Positions 55,622 through 64,000 of a stretch of 64,000 nt of DNA are shown piece by piece. Each line of letters starts with the position of its first letter. The stretch's first letter is position 1. The stretch is from contig JBIQLW010000015.1 of NCBI GenBank assembly GCA_044463945.1, forward strand, positions 20,832 to 84,831, read 5' to 3'. Position numbers and translations under genes: made by a program. The notes beneath the pieces are model-generated. The model had not been told where the DNA came from. It ran no database searches and was given only the letters and a program-made list of their open reading frames with translations. The stretch is from 62-47 sp044463945. Its GTDB lineage: Bacteria; Pseudomonadota; Alphaproteobacteria; Rhizobiales; Xanthobacteraceae.

Positions 55622-57253
55622 TCAATCCTCGGTCTTCTCGATATTCCAGAACACCGGAACGGCCGGGCCGTCGAGCATCCCCTTCAGCGACTTGCGCCAC
55701 ACGCTGGGCTGCTCGAACTGTCCGAGCGGGATGTAGATCACCTCTTCGTAAACCCGCTTCTGGATTTCCTCGGCGAGTTTCTTCTGCTCCTCGGGCGAGG
55801 TCGAGCGGGCGAACTTGTCGCGCAGTTCTTCAAGTTTGGCGTCTTCCGGCCAGCCGAACCAGCCGCCGTTCTTGCCCTTGCCGTTGGTCGAGACGTTGGC
55901 GATCGGATTGATGATGTCGGGGCCGACCCAGTTGGTGAAGAACATGTTCCAGCCGCCTTCCTTCGGCGGCTTCTGGCTGGCGCGACGGGTCACCACGGTC
56001 TGCCAGTCGGTCGCCTGGACGTCGACCTTGAAGCCGGCGTCGCGCAGAAACTGCGCGAACACGATCGGCTGCGCCTTCAACTGGCCGACGTCGCCGGGCG
56101 CCATGATGACGACCGGCGTGCCGTCATAGCCCGATTCGGCCAGGAGCTTCTTGGCCTGCTCCATGCCGTTGCCCTTGACGAGCGTCTCGGAGCCGACGTC
56201 GGTCGCGAGCGGGGTGCCGCAGCCGAACAGCGCGCCGCAGACCTTGTAGTATTTCGGATTGCCGATCAGCGCGTCGAGCACCGGCTTTTGGCTGGCGGCG
56301 AGGAACGCGGCGCGGCGCACCTTCGGATTGTCGAACGGAGGATAAAGGAAATTCATCCGGCCCAGCGTCTGAAGCCCGAGCGTGCTCAGGGTGTGGATCA
56401 CGAGATCCTTGTCGGCCTCGAGGATCGGCAGCAGGTCGAAGGACGGCGTTTCGGAGAAATCGATATCGCCGGACTGGATGGCGTTCACCACCGTCTGCGC
56501 GTCGGGCATGGTGATCCATTCGACGCGATCGACCTTCACCACCTTGCCGCCCGAGGTCCAGTTCGGCGGCTCGGAGCGTGGCACATAATCCTTGTTCTTC
56601 TCGTAGACCGCCTTCACGCCAGGCTGGAATTCCGATTGCACGAACTTGAACGGACCGGAGCCGATCTGCTCGGGAATGGCCTTGCCGGCCGGGGTTTCCG
56701 CGAGTCGCTTCGGCATCATGAACGGCACCAGCGACGACGGCTTGCCGATCGATTCCAGCACCAGGCCGTAGGGCTCCTTCAGCTTGAGCACGATGGTCTT
56801 GGCGTCGGCAGCCTCGATGCTGGCGGTGAAGTCCATCAGCTTCTGGCCCATGCCGTCGGCCTTGCCCCAGCGCTTCAGCGAGGCGACGCAATCCTCCGCG
56901 GTGACCGGCTGGCCGTCATGCCACTTCAGGCCGTCACGCAGCGTGAAGGTGTAGGTCATCTTGTCGTCGGACACCTTGAAGCTGGCCATCTGCGGCTGGA
57001 TCTTGAAATTCGAATCCATTCCCAGCAGCGTGTCGAAGATCATGTAGCCGTGATCGCGCGTGATATAGGCGGTGGTCAGCCCCGGATCGAGCACGCGCAG
57101 GTCGGAGTGCATCACCGCGCGGATGGTCTTGGTCTGCGCCAGCGCCGGCGCACTTAATGCCGCCGCGAGGACGATGGCGGGCAGCGCCGCTTTCAATGCC
57201 AGGCCGAAGCCCGTCGCCGGTTTCGACCACCGCGAACGCATGACGTGCAACAT
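55622..57253 (-). CDS. Peptide ABC transporter D, periplasmic substrate-binding protein (family 5)
   Basis: A 543-residue SBP_bac_5 protein, start at 57253 behind GGAGAG, signal peptide cut after ALA near residue 39. The mature protein (IRAVMHSDLRVLDPGLTTAYITRDHGYMIFDTLL) is clearly a paralogue of the system B protein. It is divergent from the M20 peptidase and the transporter's permease and ATPase genes, an unusual split for a Dpp-type system; the 360-bp space between must hold both promoters. Confidence 0.92.
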   Translation of the reverse strand: MLHVMRSRWSKPATGFGLALKAALPAIVLAAALSAPALAQTKTIRAVMHSDLRVLDPGLTTAYITRDHGYMIFDTLLGMDSNFKIQPQMASFKVSDDKMTYTFTLRDGLKWHDGQPVTAEDCVASLKRWGKADGMGQKLMDFTASIEAADAKTIVLKLKEPYGLVLESIGKPSSLVPFMMPKRLAETPAGKAIPEQIGSGPFKFVQSEFQPGVKAVYEKNKDYVPRSEPPNWTSGGKVVKVDRVEWITMPDAQTVVNAIQSGDIDFSETPSFDLLPILEADKDLVIHTLSTLGLQTLGRMNFLYPPFDNPKVRRAAFLAASQKPVLDALIGNPKYYKVCGALFGCGTPLATDVGSETLVKGNGMEQAKKLLAESGYDGTPVVIMAPGDVGQLKAQPIVFAQFLRDAGFKVDVQATDWQTVVTRRASQKPPKEGGWNMFFTNWVGPDIINPIANVSTNGKGKNGGWFGWPEDAKLEELRDKFARSTSPEEQKKLAEEIQKRVYEEVIYIPLGQFEQPSVWRKSLKGMLDGPAVPVFWNIEKTED

Positions 57254-57613
57254 TCGATCTCTCCAGATTGAAACGGTCCACGACCGATGATGAATTGCCG
57301 ACGGTGACTCAATGCACGACCGGAGGAGACGGCAACAGCGGCAGCGCCGCTCCGTCGTTATCGGCCGGGATCATTCACGCGCATCATTCATTTGGCTTCA
57401 AACATATCAAGACTTGCATCAACTTCGCCGGGCGTCAATCGGACTTCATCTTCGCAAACGCACAAGCGCGCGGCATTTGCCGCCTCGCGCAGCACACGCA
57501 CCGCCGCCGTCAACGTCGCGCTGGCAATTTTCGCCGAAGTCTCCATTATGCGAGAAAAGCGGACCTTGCCGTCAAAGAAACCGTCAAGAGAAACAAAGGC
57601 ATCAGGAGCAGCG
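57254..57613. other. Divergent intergenic region (360 bp) between SBP-D and M20 genes
   Basis: The only gene-free stretch over 300 bp in the window. Both divergent promoters of transporter D must lie here, though I see no clear -35/-10 pair. It contains one possible 52-codon minus-strand ORF (57388-57546). The M20 gene's ribosome site AGGAGC is at its right end. Base composition is less GC-rich than the flanking genes. Confidence 0.6.
57388..57546 (-). CDS. Possible 52-residue small protein
   Basis: ATG at 57546, stop at 57388. The predicted product is amphipathic (METSAKIASATLTAAVRVLR at its start), with a Cys pair (CVCEDE) and an acidic end. Third codon positions are G/C-rich in the first half, as in real genes here, but there is no convincing ribosome site. 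It would lie inside the divergent control region of transporter D. I recognise no family; this may be a chance ORF. Confidence 0.3.
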   Translation of the reverse strand: METSAKIASATLTAAVRVLREAANAARLCVCEDEVRLTPGEVDASLDMFEAK

Positions 57614-58744
57614 ATGAATCCTGCCAATCTCCCCTTCGATACCGAGGCCATGTTGCAGGGCCTGCGCCAGTGGGTCGAGTGCGAAAGCCCGACATGGGAT
57701 CGCGCCGCCGTCAACCGGATGCTCGATCTCGCCGCGCGCGAGATGGCGCTGGCGGGCGCGACAATCGAGCGCATTCCGGGACGAATGGGGTTTGGCGATT
57801 GCGTGCGCGCTCGCTTCCCGCATCCGAAACAGGGCGAGCCCGGCATTCTCATTGCCGGCCACCTCGACACCGTGCATCCCGTCGGCACGCTGGACAAGCT
57901 GCCGTGGCGGCGCGAGGGCAACAAGTGCTATGGGCCCGGCATCTTCGACATGAAGGGCGGCAACTATCTGGCGCTCGAAGCCATCCGCCAGCTTCAGCGC
58001 GCCGCCTTCGCAACGCCGCTGCCGATCACCTTCCTGCTGACGCCGGACGAGGAAGTCGGCACCCCCAGCGTACGCGACGTTGTCGAGGCGGAAGCCGCGC
58101 GCAACAAATACGTGCTGGTGCCGGAGCCCGGCCGCGAGGACAACGGCGTGGTCACCGGCCGCTACGCCATCGCCCGCTTCAATCTCGAAGCCGTCGGCAA
58201 GCCCAGCCACGCCGGCGCGACGCTCTCCTCCGGCCGCTCCGCGATCCGCGAAATGGCGCGCCAGATCATCGCCATCGACGCCATGACCGGCCCCGACTGC
58301 ACCTTCAGCGTCGGCGTCGTCCACGGCGGCCAATGGGTCAACTGCGTCGCCACCACCGCGACCGGCGAGGCGCTGAGCATGGCGAAGCGGCAGGAGGACC
58401 TTGATCGCGGCGTCGCGCGGATGCTGGCGCTGTCGGGCACCCATGACGACGTCACCTTCACCGTGACGCGCGGCGTCACCCGTCCGGTGTGGGAGCCGGA
58501 TGCCGGCACCATGGCGCTTTACGAAAAGGCGCGCGGCCTCGCCGCGCAGATGGGCATGGACCTGCCGCACGGCAGCGCCGGCGGCGGCTCCGACGCCAAT
58601 TTCACCGGCGCCATGGGCATCCCCTCGCTCGACGGCCTCGGCGTGCGCGGCGGCGGGGTCCATACCCTGAACGAGCATATCGAGATCGACAGTCTTGCCG
58701 AGCGCGGCCGGCTGATGGCAGGCTTGCTGGCGACGCTGGACTAG
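57614..58744 (+). CDS. M20 family metallopeptidase (ArgE/DapE/carboxypeptidase G2-like)
   Basis: A 376-residue zinc-dependent aminoacylase/carboxypeptidase. The di-metal ligands and catalytic residues are in place: H83 and D85 (GHLDTVHPVG), D112 (FDMKGGN), E146-E147 (TPDEEVG), E171 (PEPG) and a C-terminal His in TLNEHIEI. A dimerisation domain lies between about 180 and 290, containing GKPSHAGA. Start at 57614, after AGGAGCAGCG; an upstream in-frame ATG at 57392 is inside the promoter region. It leads the transporter D permease/ATPase unit, so it probably trims the imported peptide in the cytoplasm. Confidence 0.9.
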   Translation: MNPANLPFDTEAMLQGLRQWVECESPTWDRAAVNRMLDLAAREMALAGATIERIPGRMGFGDCVRARFPHPKQGEPGILIAGHLDTVHPVGTLDKLPWRREGNKCYGPGIFDMKGGNYLALEAIRQLQRAAFATPLPITFLLTPDEEVGTPSVRDVVEAEAARNKYVLVPEPGREDNGVVTGRYAIARFNLEAVGKPSHAGATLSSGRSAIREMARQIIAIDAMTGPDCTFSVGVVHGGQWVNCVATTATGEALSMAKRQEDLDRGVARMLALSGTHDDVTFTVTRGVTRPVWEPDAGTMALYEKARGLAAQMGMDLPHGSAGGGSDANFTGAMGIPSLDGLGVRGGGVHTLNEHIEIDSLAERGRLMAGLLATLD

Positions 58745-58831
58745 ACGGCGGGCACAAGCTCGCCGCGAGGAACGTGAGGGCGGCAGCGGATGCCGCCTTC
58801 GATCGAGGCAAAGCCGGGACGCAAAACGACC

Positions 58832-59773
58832 ATGCTGGGCTATCTGATCCGCCGCATCCTCGCCGCCATCCCCGTCATGGGCGTGGTGGCGCTGTTCGTG
58901 TTTCTGCTGCTGCGGCTCACGCCCGGCGACCCGGCGGCGATCCTCGCCGGCGACAACGCCACGCCTGAGCAGCTTGAGCGCATCCGCATTTCGCTCGGCC
59001 TCAATGAGCCGCTCTATACGCAATTCTTCACCTGGATCGGCAAGTTGCTGCACGGCGATTTCGGCGTCTCGCTGATCTCCAACGTGCCGGTCATCACCAT
59101 GATCGGCAACCGCATCGAGCCGACCATCGCCATCGCGCTCGCCACCATCGTCCTCACGGTGATCGTCGCGGTGCCGCTCGGCGTCATCGCGGCGTGGAAG
59201 CACGGCACCTGGATCGACCGCTTCGTGATGGCGCTGTCGGTGATCGGCTTCTCGGTGCCGGTGTTCGTGATCGGCTACGTTCTGATCCAGATCTTCGCGA
59301 TCGACCTGCGCTGGCTGCCGGTGCAGGGCTATCGCAGCTTCGCCCGCGGCCTCGGCCCGTTCTTCGAGCGCATCGCGCTGCCGACGCTGACGCTGTCGTT
59401 CATCTACATCGCGCTGATCGCGCGCATGACGCGGGCGGCGATGCTCGACGTGCTCGACGAAGACTACATCCGCACCGCGCGCGCGAAAGGCATCGCCGAG
59501 CACGGCGTCTTGCTGCGCCACGCGCTGCGCAACGCCGCGGTGCCGGTCATTACTGTGATCGGCACCGGCTTCGCGCTCCTGATCTCCGGCGTCGTCGTCA
59601 CCGAGACGGTGTTCAACCTGCCCGGCATCGGCCGCCTCACGGTCGATGCCGTGCTGGCGCGCGACTATCCGGTGATCCAGGCCATGATCCTGTTGACCAG
59701 CGGCATCTATGTCGGGGTCAACCTCTTGATCGACTTGTCCTACTCCCTGCTCGATCCGAGGATCCGCTACTGA
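58832..59773 (+). CDS. Peptide ABC transporter D, permease (DppB type)
   Basis: A 313-residue permease. MLGYLIRRILAAIPVMGVV start matches system B's protein; an earlier in-frame ATG at 58790 would add 14 residues with no family match. RLTPGDPAAILAGDNATPEQL (about 28-48), GDFGVSLISNVPVITMI, EAA loop EDYIRTARAKGIAEHGVLLRHALRN, tail VGVNLLIDLSYSLLDPRIRY. Its stop overlaps the next start (TGATG). Confidence 0.92.
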   Translation: MLGYLIRRILAAIPVMGVVALFVFLLLRLTPGDPAAILAGDNATPEQLERIRISLGLNEPLYTQFFTWIGKLLHGDFGVSLISNVPVITMIGNRIEPTIAIALATIVLTVIVAVPLGVIAAWKHGTWIDRFVMALSVIGFSVPVFVIGYVLIQIFAIDLRWLPVQGYRSFARGLGPFFERIALPTLTLSFIYIALIARMTRAAMLDVLDEDYIRTARAKGIAEHGVLLRHALRNAAVPVITVIGTGFALLISGVVVTETVFNLPGIGRLTVDAVLARDYPVIQAMILLTSGIYVGVNLLIDLSYSLLDPRIRY

Positions 59774-60656
59774 TGGCCGTCAGCGCCCTGCCAGAACCCT
59801 CGCTCCGCATCACGCCGCGCCGCCTCGGCCGCAACCTGTTGCGCGCCAATCCGATCATCGCGGTCGCCGCGATCTGTCTCGCCGTGATCGTGCTGATGGC
59901 GATCTTCGCGCCGCTGATCTCGCCGCACGATCCGCAACTGTTGACGCCGGCGCAACGGCTGAAGCCGGCGAGCGCGGAATACCCGCTCGGCACCGACGCT
60001 TTCGGCCGCGACGTGCTGTCGCGCATCTTCTATGGCGGCCGCATCTCGCTGCTGATCGGGCTCGGCTCGGCGCTGTTCAGCATCGTGATCGGCCTGTTGA
60101 TCGGCCTCGTCTCCGGCTTCTTCCGCTGGGTGGACGCGGTGATGATGCGGATCATGGACGGCCTGATGGCGATCCCGGCCATCCTGCTGGCGATCGCCGT
60201 GGTGTCGCTGTCGGGCGCCAGCCTGACGACGGTGCTGGTGGCGATTACCATTCCGGAAATCCCGCGCGTGGCGCGGCTGGTGCGTTCGGTGGTGCTCTCG
60301 GCGCGCGAGGAGCCCTACGTCGAGGCCGCGATCTCGGTCGGCTCCAGCCTGCCCAAGATCATGTGGCGGCACCTGATGCCGAACACGGTCGCGCCGCTGA
60401 TCGTGCAAGGCACCTACGTCTGCGCCTCCGCGATCCTCACCGAGGCGATCCTGTCGTTCCTCGGCGCCGGCATCAACCCGGAGATTCCGACCTGGGGCAA
60501 CATCATGGCCGAGGGCCGCGCCTTCTTCCAGATCAAGCCGTCGCTGATCTTCTGGCCCGGCCTGATGCTGTCGATCGCCATCCTCTCGGTCAACCTGATC
60601 GGCGATGCCGCGCGCGACGCGCTCGACCCGCGCATGAAACAGCGCGAGGGCCGCAC

Positions 60657-60660
<4 letters not shown>
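59773..60660 (+). CDS. Peptide ABC transporter D, permease (DppC type)
   Basis: A 295-residue permease: N-terminal helix (about 27-48), LGTDAFGRDVLSRIFYGGRISLLIG (about 73-97), EAA loop REEPYVEAAISVGSSLPKIMWRHLMPN, tail VNLIGDAARDALDPRMKQREGRT. The open frame continues upstream only as a shadow of the DppB gene. Overlaps the ATPase gene by 4 bp. Confidence 0.92.
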
Positions 60661-62339
<1,679 letters not shown>

Positions 62340-62361
62340 CCTCCGCGCCTGAGTTGATCTG

Positions 62362-63867
62362 ATGACCCGCATCGCCGTCGGCGGCTTTCTGCACGAAACC
62401 AACACCTTCGCACCGACCAAGGCGACCTACGCCGATTTCGTCCATGGCGGCGGCTGGCCGGCGATGGCGCACGGCGCCGAGGTGCTGAAGACGATCCGCG
62501 ACATCAATGTCGGCCTCGCCGGTTTCATCGCGGACGCGCAAACGCGCGGCTGGGACCTGGTGCCGACGATGTTCGCCGCCGCCAGTCCCTGCGCCCACGT
62601 CAGCCGCGATGCCTATGAGCGCATCGCAAAAGAGATCGTGGACGGCGTCGCCGCCGCAGGCCCCTTAGATGCGGTCTATCTCGACCTGCACGGCGCGATG
62701 GTCACCGAGCATCTCGACGACGGCGAAGGCGAACTGCTGGCCCGCGTGCGCCGCGTGATCGGCCCCGACCTGCCGCTGGTGGTGAGCCTCGACCTGCACG
62801 CCAACGTCACGCCGGAAATGGTCGCGCACGCCGACGCGCTGATCGCCTACCGCACCTATCCGCACATCGACATGGCCGACACCGGCCGCGCCTCGGCAAG
62901 GCATCTCGCGCTGTTGCTGGAGAGCAAGCAACGCTTTGCGAAGGCATTCCGGCAACTGCCGTTCCTGATCCCCATCAGTTGGCAATGCACCTTCGACGAG
63001 CCGTGCAAGAGCATCTACGCCAAACTCGCCGCGCTTGAGAACGACGCGGTGCCGACGCTGTCGTTCGCGCCGGGCTTTCCGGCCGCTGATTTCGACGGCT
63101 GCGGCCCCACCGTGTTCGCCTATGGTCGCACGCAAACGGACGCGGACGCCGCGGCCGACGCCATCGCGCAACGCGTGGTCAGTCACGAGAACGATTTCGA
63201 CGGCAAAATCTATTCCCCCGACGAGGGCGTGCGTCACGCGATGGAATTGGCAAAGACCGCGCGAAAACCGATCGTCATCGCCGACACCCAGGACAATCCC
63301 GGCGCCGGCGGCGATTCCGACACCACCGGGATGTTGCGCGCGCTGGTGCGCAACAAGGCGCGGCGCGCCGCGACCGGCGTGATCTACGACCCGGCTTCCG
63401 CGAAAGCGGCGCACGCGGCCGGCGAAGGCACGACGGTAACGCTGTCGCTCGGCGGCAAGTCCGGCATCGCGGGCGATACACCTTATGAGGCGACGTTCGT
63501 GGTCGAGAAACTGTCGGACGGCCGGTTCAAAGCGCCCGGTCCCTATTACGGCGGCCGCGACATGGAGATGGGGCCGTCGGCGTGCTTGCGCATCGACGAT
63601 GTCCGCGTGGTGGTGGCGTCGCACAAGGCGCAACTCGCCGATCAGGCGATGTACCGCTACGTTGGCATCGAGCCAACCGAGCAGGCGATCCTCGTCAACA
63701 AAAGCTCGGTGCATTTCCGCGCCGATTTCGAGCCGATCGCCGAGACGCTCTTGATCTGCGCCGCGCCGGGCGCGATGCCGGCGGACACCGCCGCGCTGCC
63801 GTGGACGCGGCTGCGCCCCGGCATCCGCATCAAGCCGAACGGGCCGGCGTTCCGTCCCAAGCCATGA
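62362..63867 (+). CDS. M81 family metallopeptidase (MlrC-like)
   Basis: A 501-residue member of the M81/MlrC family (DUF1485 plus MlrC C-terminal domain), named for the enzyme that finishes breakdown of microcystin in Sphingomonads. Marks: GGFLHETNTFAPTKATYADF (8-27), LDLHGAMVTEHLDDGEGELL and SLDLHANVTPEMVAHADALIAYRTYPHID, the metal-binding His/Asp clusters, then DTQDNPGAGGDSDTTGMLRAL and the C-terminal beta domain. It is the last gene of the M20-ABC-M81 unit, so it probably acts on the imported peptide or its fragments. Microcystin itself is not implied. Confidence 0.9.
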   Translation: MTRIAVGGFLHETNTFAPTKATYADFVHGGGWPAMAHGAEVLKTIRDINVGLAGFIADAQTRGWDLVPTMFAAASPCAHVSRDAYERIAKEIVDGVAAAGPLDAVYLDLHGAMVTEHLDDGEGELLARVRRVIGPDLPLVVSLDLHANVTPEMVAHADALIAYRTYPHIDMADTGRASARHLALLLESKQRFAKAFRQLPFLIPISWQCTFDEPCKSIYAKLAALENDAVPTLSFAPGFPAADFDGCGPTVFAYGRTQTDADAAADAIAQRVVSHENDFDGKIYSPDEGVRHAMELAKTARKPIVIADTQDNPGAGGDSDTTGMLRALVRNKARRAATGVIYDPASAKAAHAAGEGTTVTLSLGGKSGIAGDTPYEATFVVEKLSDGRFKAPGPYYGGRDMEMGPSACLRIDDVRVVVASHKAQLADQAMYRYVGIEPTEQAILVNKSSVHFRADFEPIAETLLICAAPGAMPADTAALPWTRLRPGIRIKPNGPAFRPKP

Positions 63868-63896
63868 CGCACGAGCCATAACGCGCAAACGGCCGA

Positions 63897-63985
63897 TGGT
63901 GCGGGCGACCGGACTCGAACCGGTACAGACCTTGCGGTCCTACGGATTTTAAGTCCGTTGCGTCTACCAATTTCGCCACGCCCGC
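63897..63985 (-). tRNA. tRNA-Leu (TAA anticodon)
   Basis: An 89-nt class II tRNA on the minus strand, CCA included in the gene. Acceptor GCGGGCG pairs with CGCCCGC; the anticodon stem ACGGA/TCCGT closes the loop CTTAAAA with TAA at 34-36 (reads UUA). The long variable arm and TTCGAGTC T loop are present. Confidence 0.95.
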
Positions 63986-64000
63986 CTGCTTGTCTTTTCA

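Noticed and set aside
57602..59521. Minus-strand ORF of 639 codons opposite the M20 and DppB genes
   Set aside because: Antisense shadow; no family features.

Overview
The window is a GC-rich stretch of an alphaproteobacterial chromosome, most likely from the Bradyrhizobium/Rhodopseudomonas/Afipia group. Supporting signs are the gene families present, FecI/FecR signalling, Irr-type (ICE-like) and Zur-type boxes, and short palindromic repeats of the kind scattered through these genomes. Genes are tightly packed, with many 4-bp ATGA overlaps. The only gene-free stretch over 300 bases is 57254-57613. I see no phage, insertion sequence, CRISPR array or rRNA.

1-11.4 kb (minus strand) is a metal-uptake block. 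After a truncated crotonase-family gene come a NicO-type Ni/Co transporter and a DUF1007 periplasmic protein. They lie behind a Zur-like box and the wreckage of a CobW-type GTPase gene. Upstream is a complete TonB locus, in transcription order: ECF sigma factor (FecI type), FecR, a siderophore-type TonB-dependent receptor, a PepSY membrane protein, two or three unrecognised small envelope proteins, ExbB, ExbD and TonB.

11.5-28.5 kb (mostly minus strand) starts with a hydroxyacid dehydrogenase and a divergent AraC regulator. It continues with a long run that may be one transcription unit: gamma-glutamyltranspeptidase, peptide ABC system B, GABA-type aminotransferase, peptide ABC system A, alpha/beta-hydrolase and a PaiB-like flavoprotein. 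The theme is import and breakdown of small peptides or amides.

28.7-45.4 kb holds three catabolic modules. The first is a LysR regulator divergent from a BisC-type molybdoenzyme followed by a CaiB/BaiF CoA-transferase. The second is an IclR regulator divergent from an orphan branched-chain-type binding protein, an aldehyde dehydrogenase and an SDR. The third is peptide ABC system C, with split ATPases, ending in an amidase.

45.5-55.5 kb is a more housekeeping-like region: a VOC/PhnB-like protein, an endonuclease/exonuclease/phosphatase-family protein, a DUF2235 hydrolase, a LOG-family protein, Tex, FeoB, FeoA (behind an ICE-like box) and an AI-2E-family permease.

55.6-63.9 kb is peptide ABC system D. 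Its binding protein is divergent from an M20 peptidase, two permeases, a fused ATPase and an M81 (MlrC-like) metallopeptidase. A tRNA-Leu(TAA) closes the window. Four complete dipeptide/oligopeptide-type ABC importers, each with a different hydrolytic enzyme alongside, are the main theme of the window.
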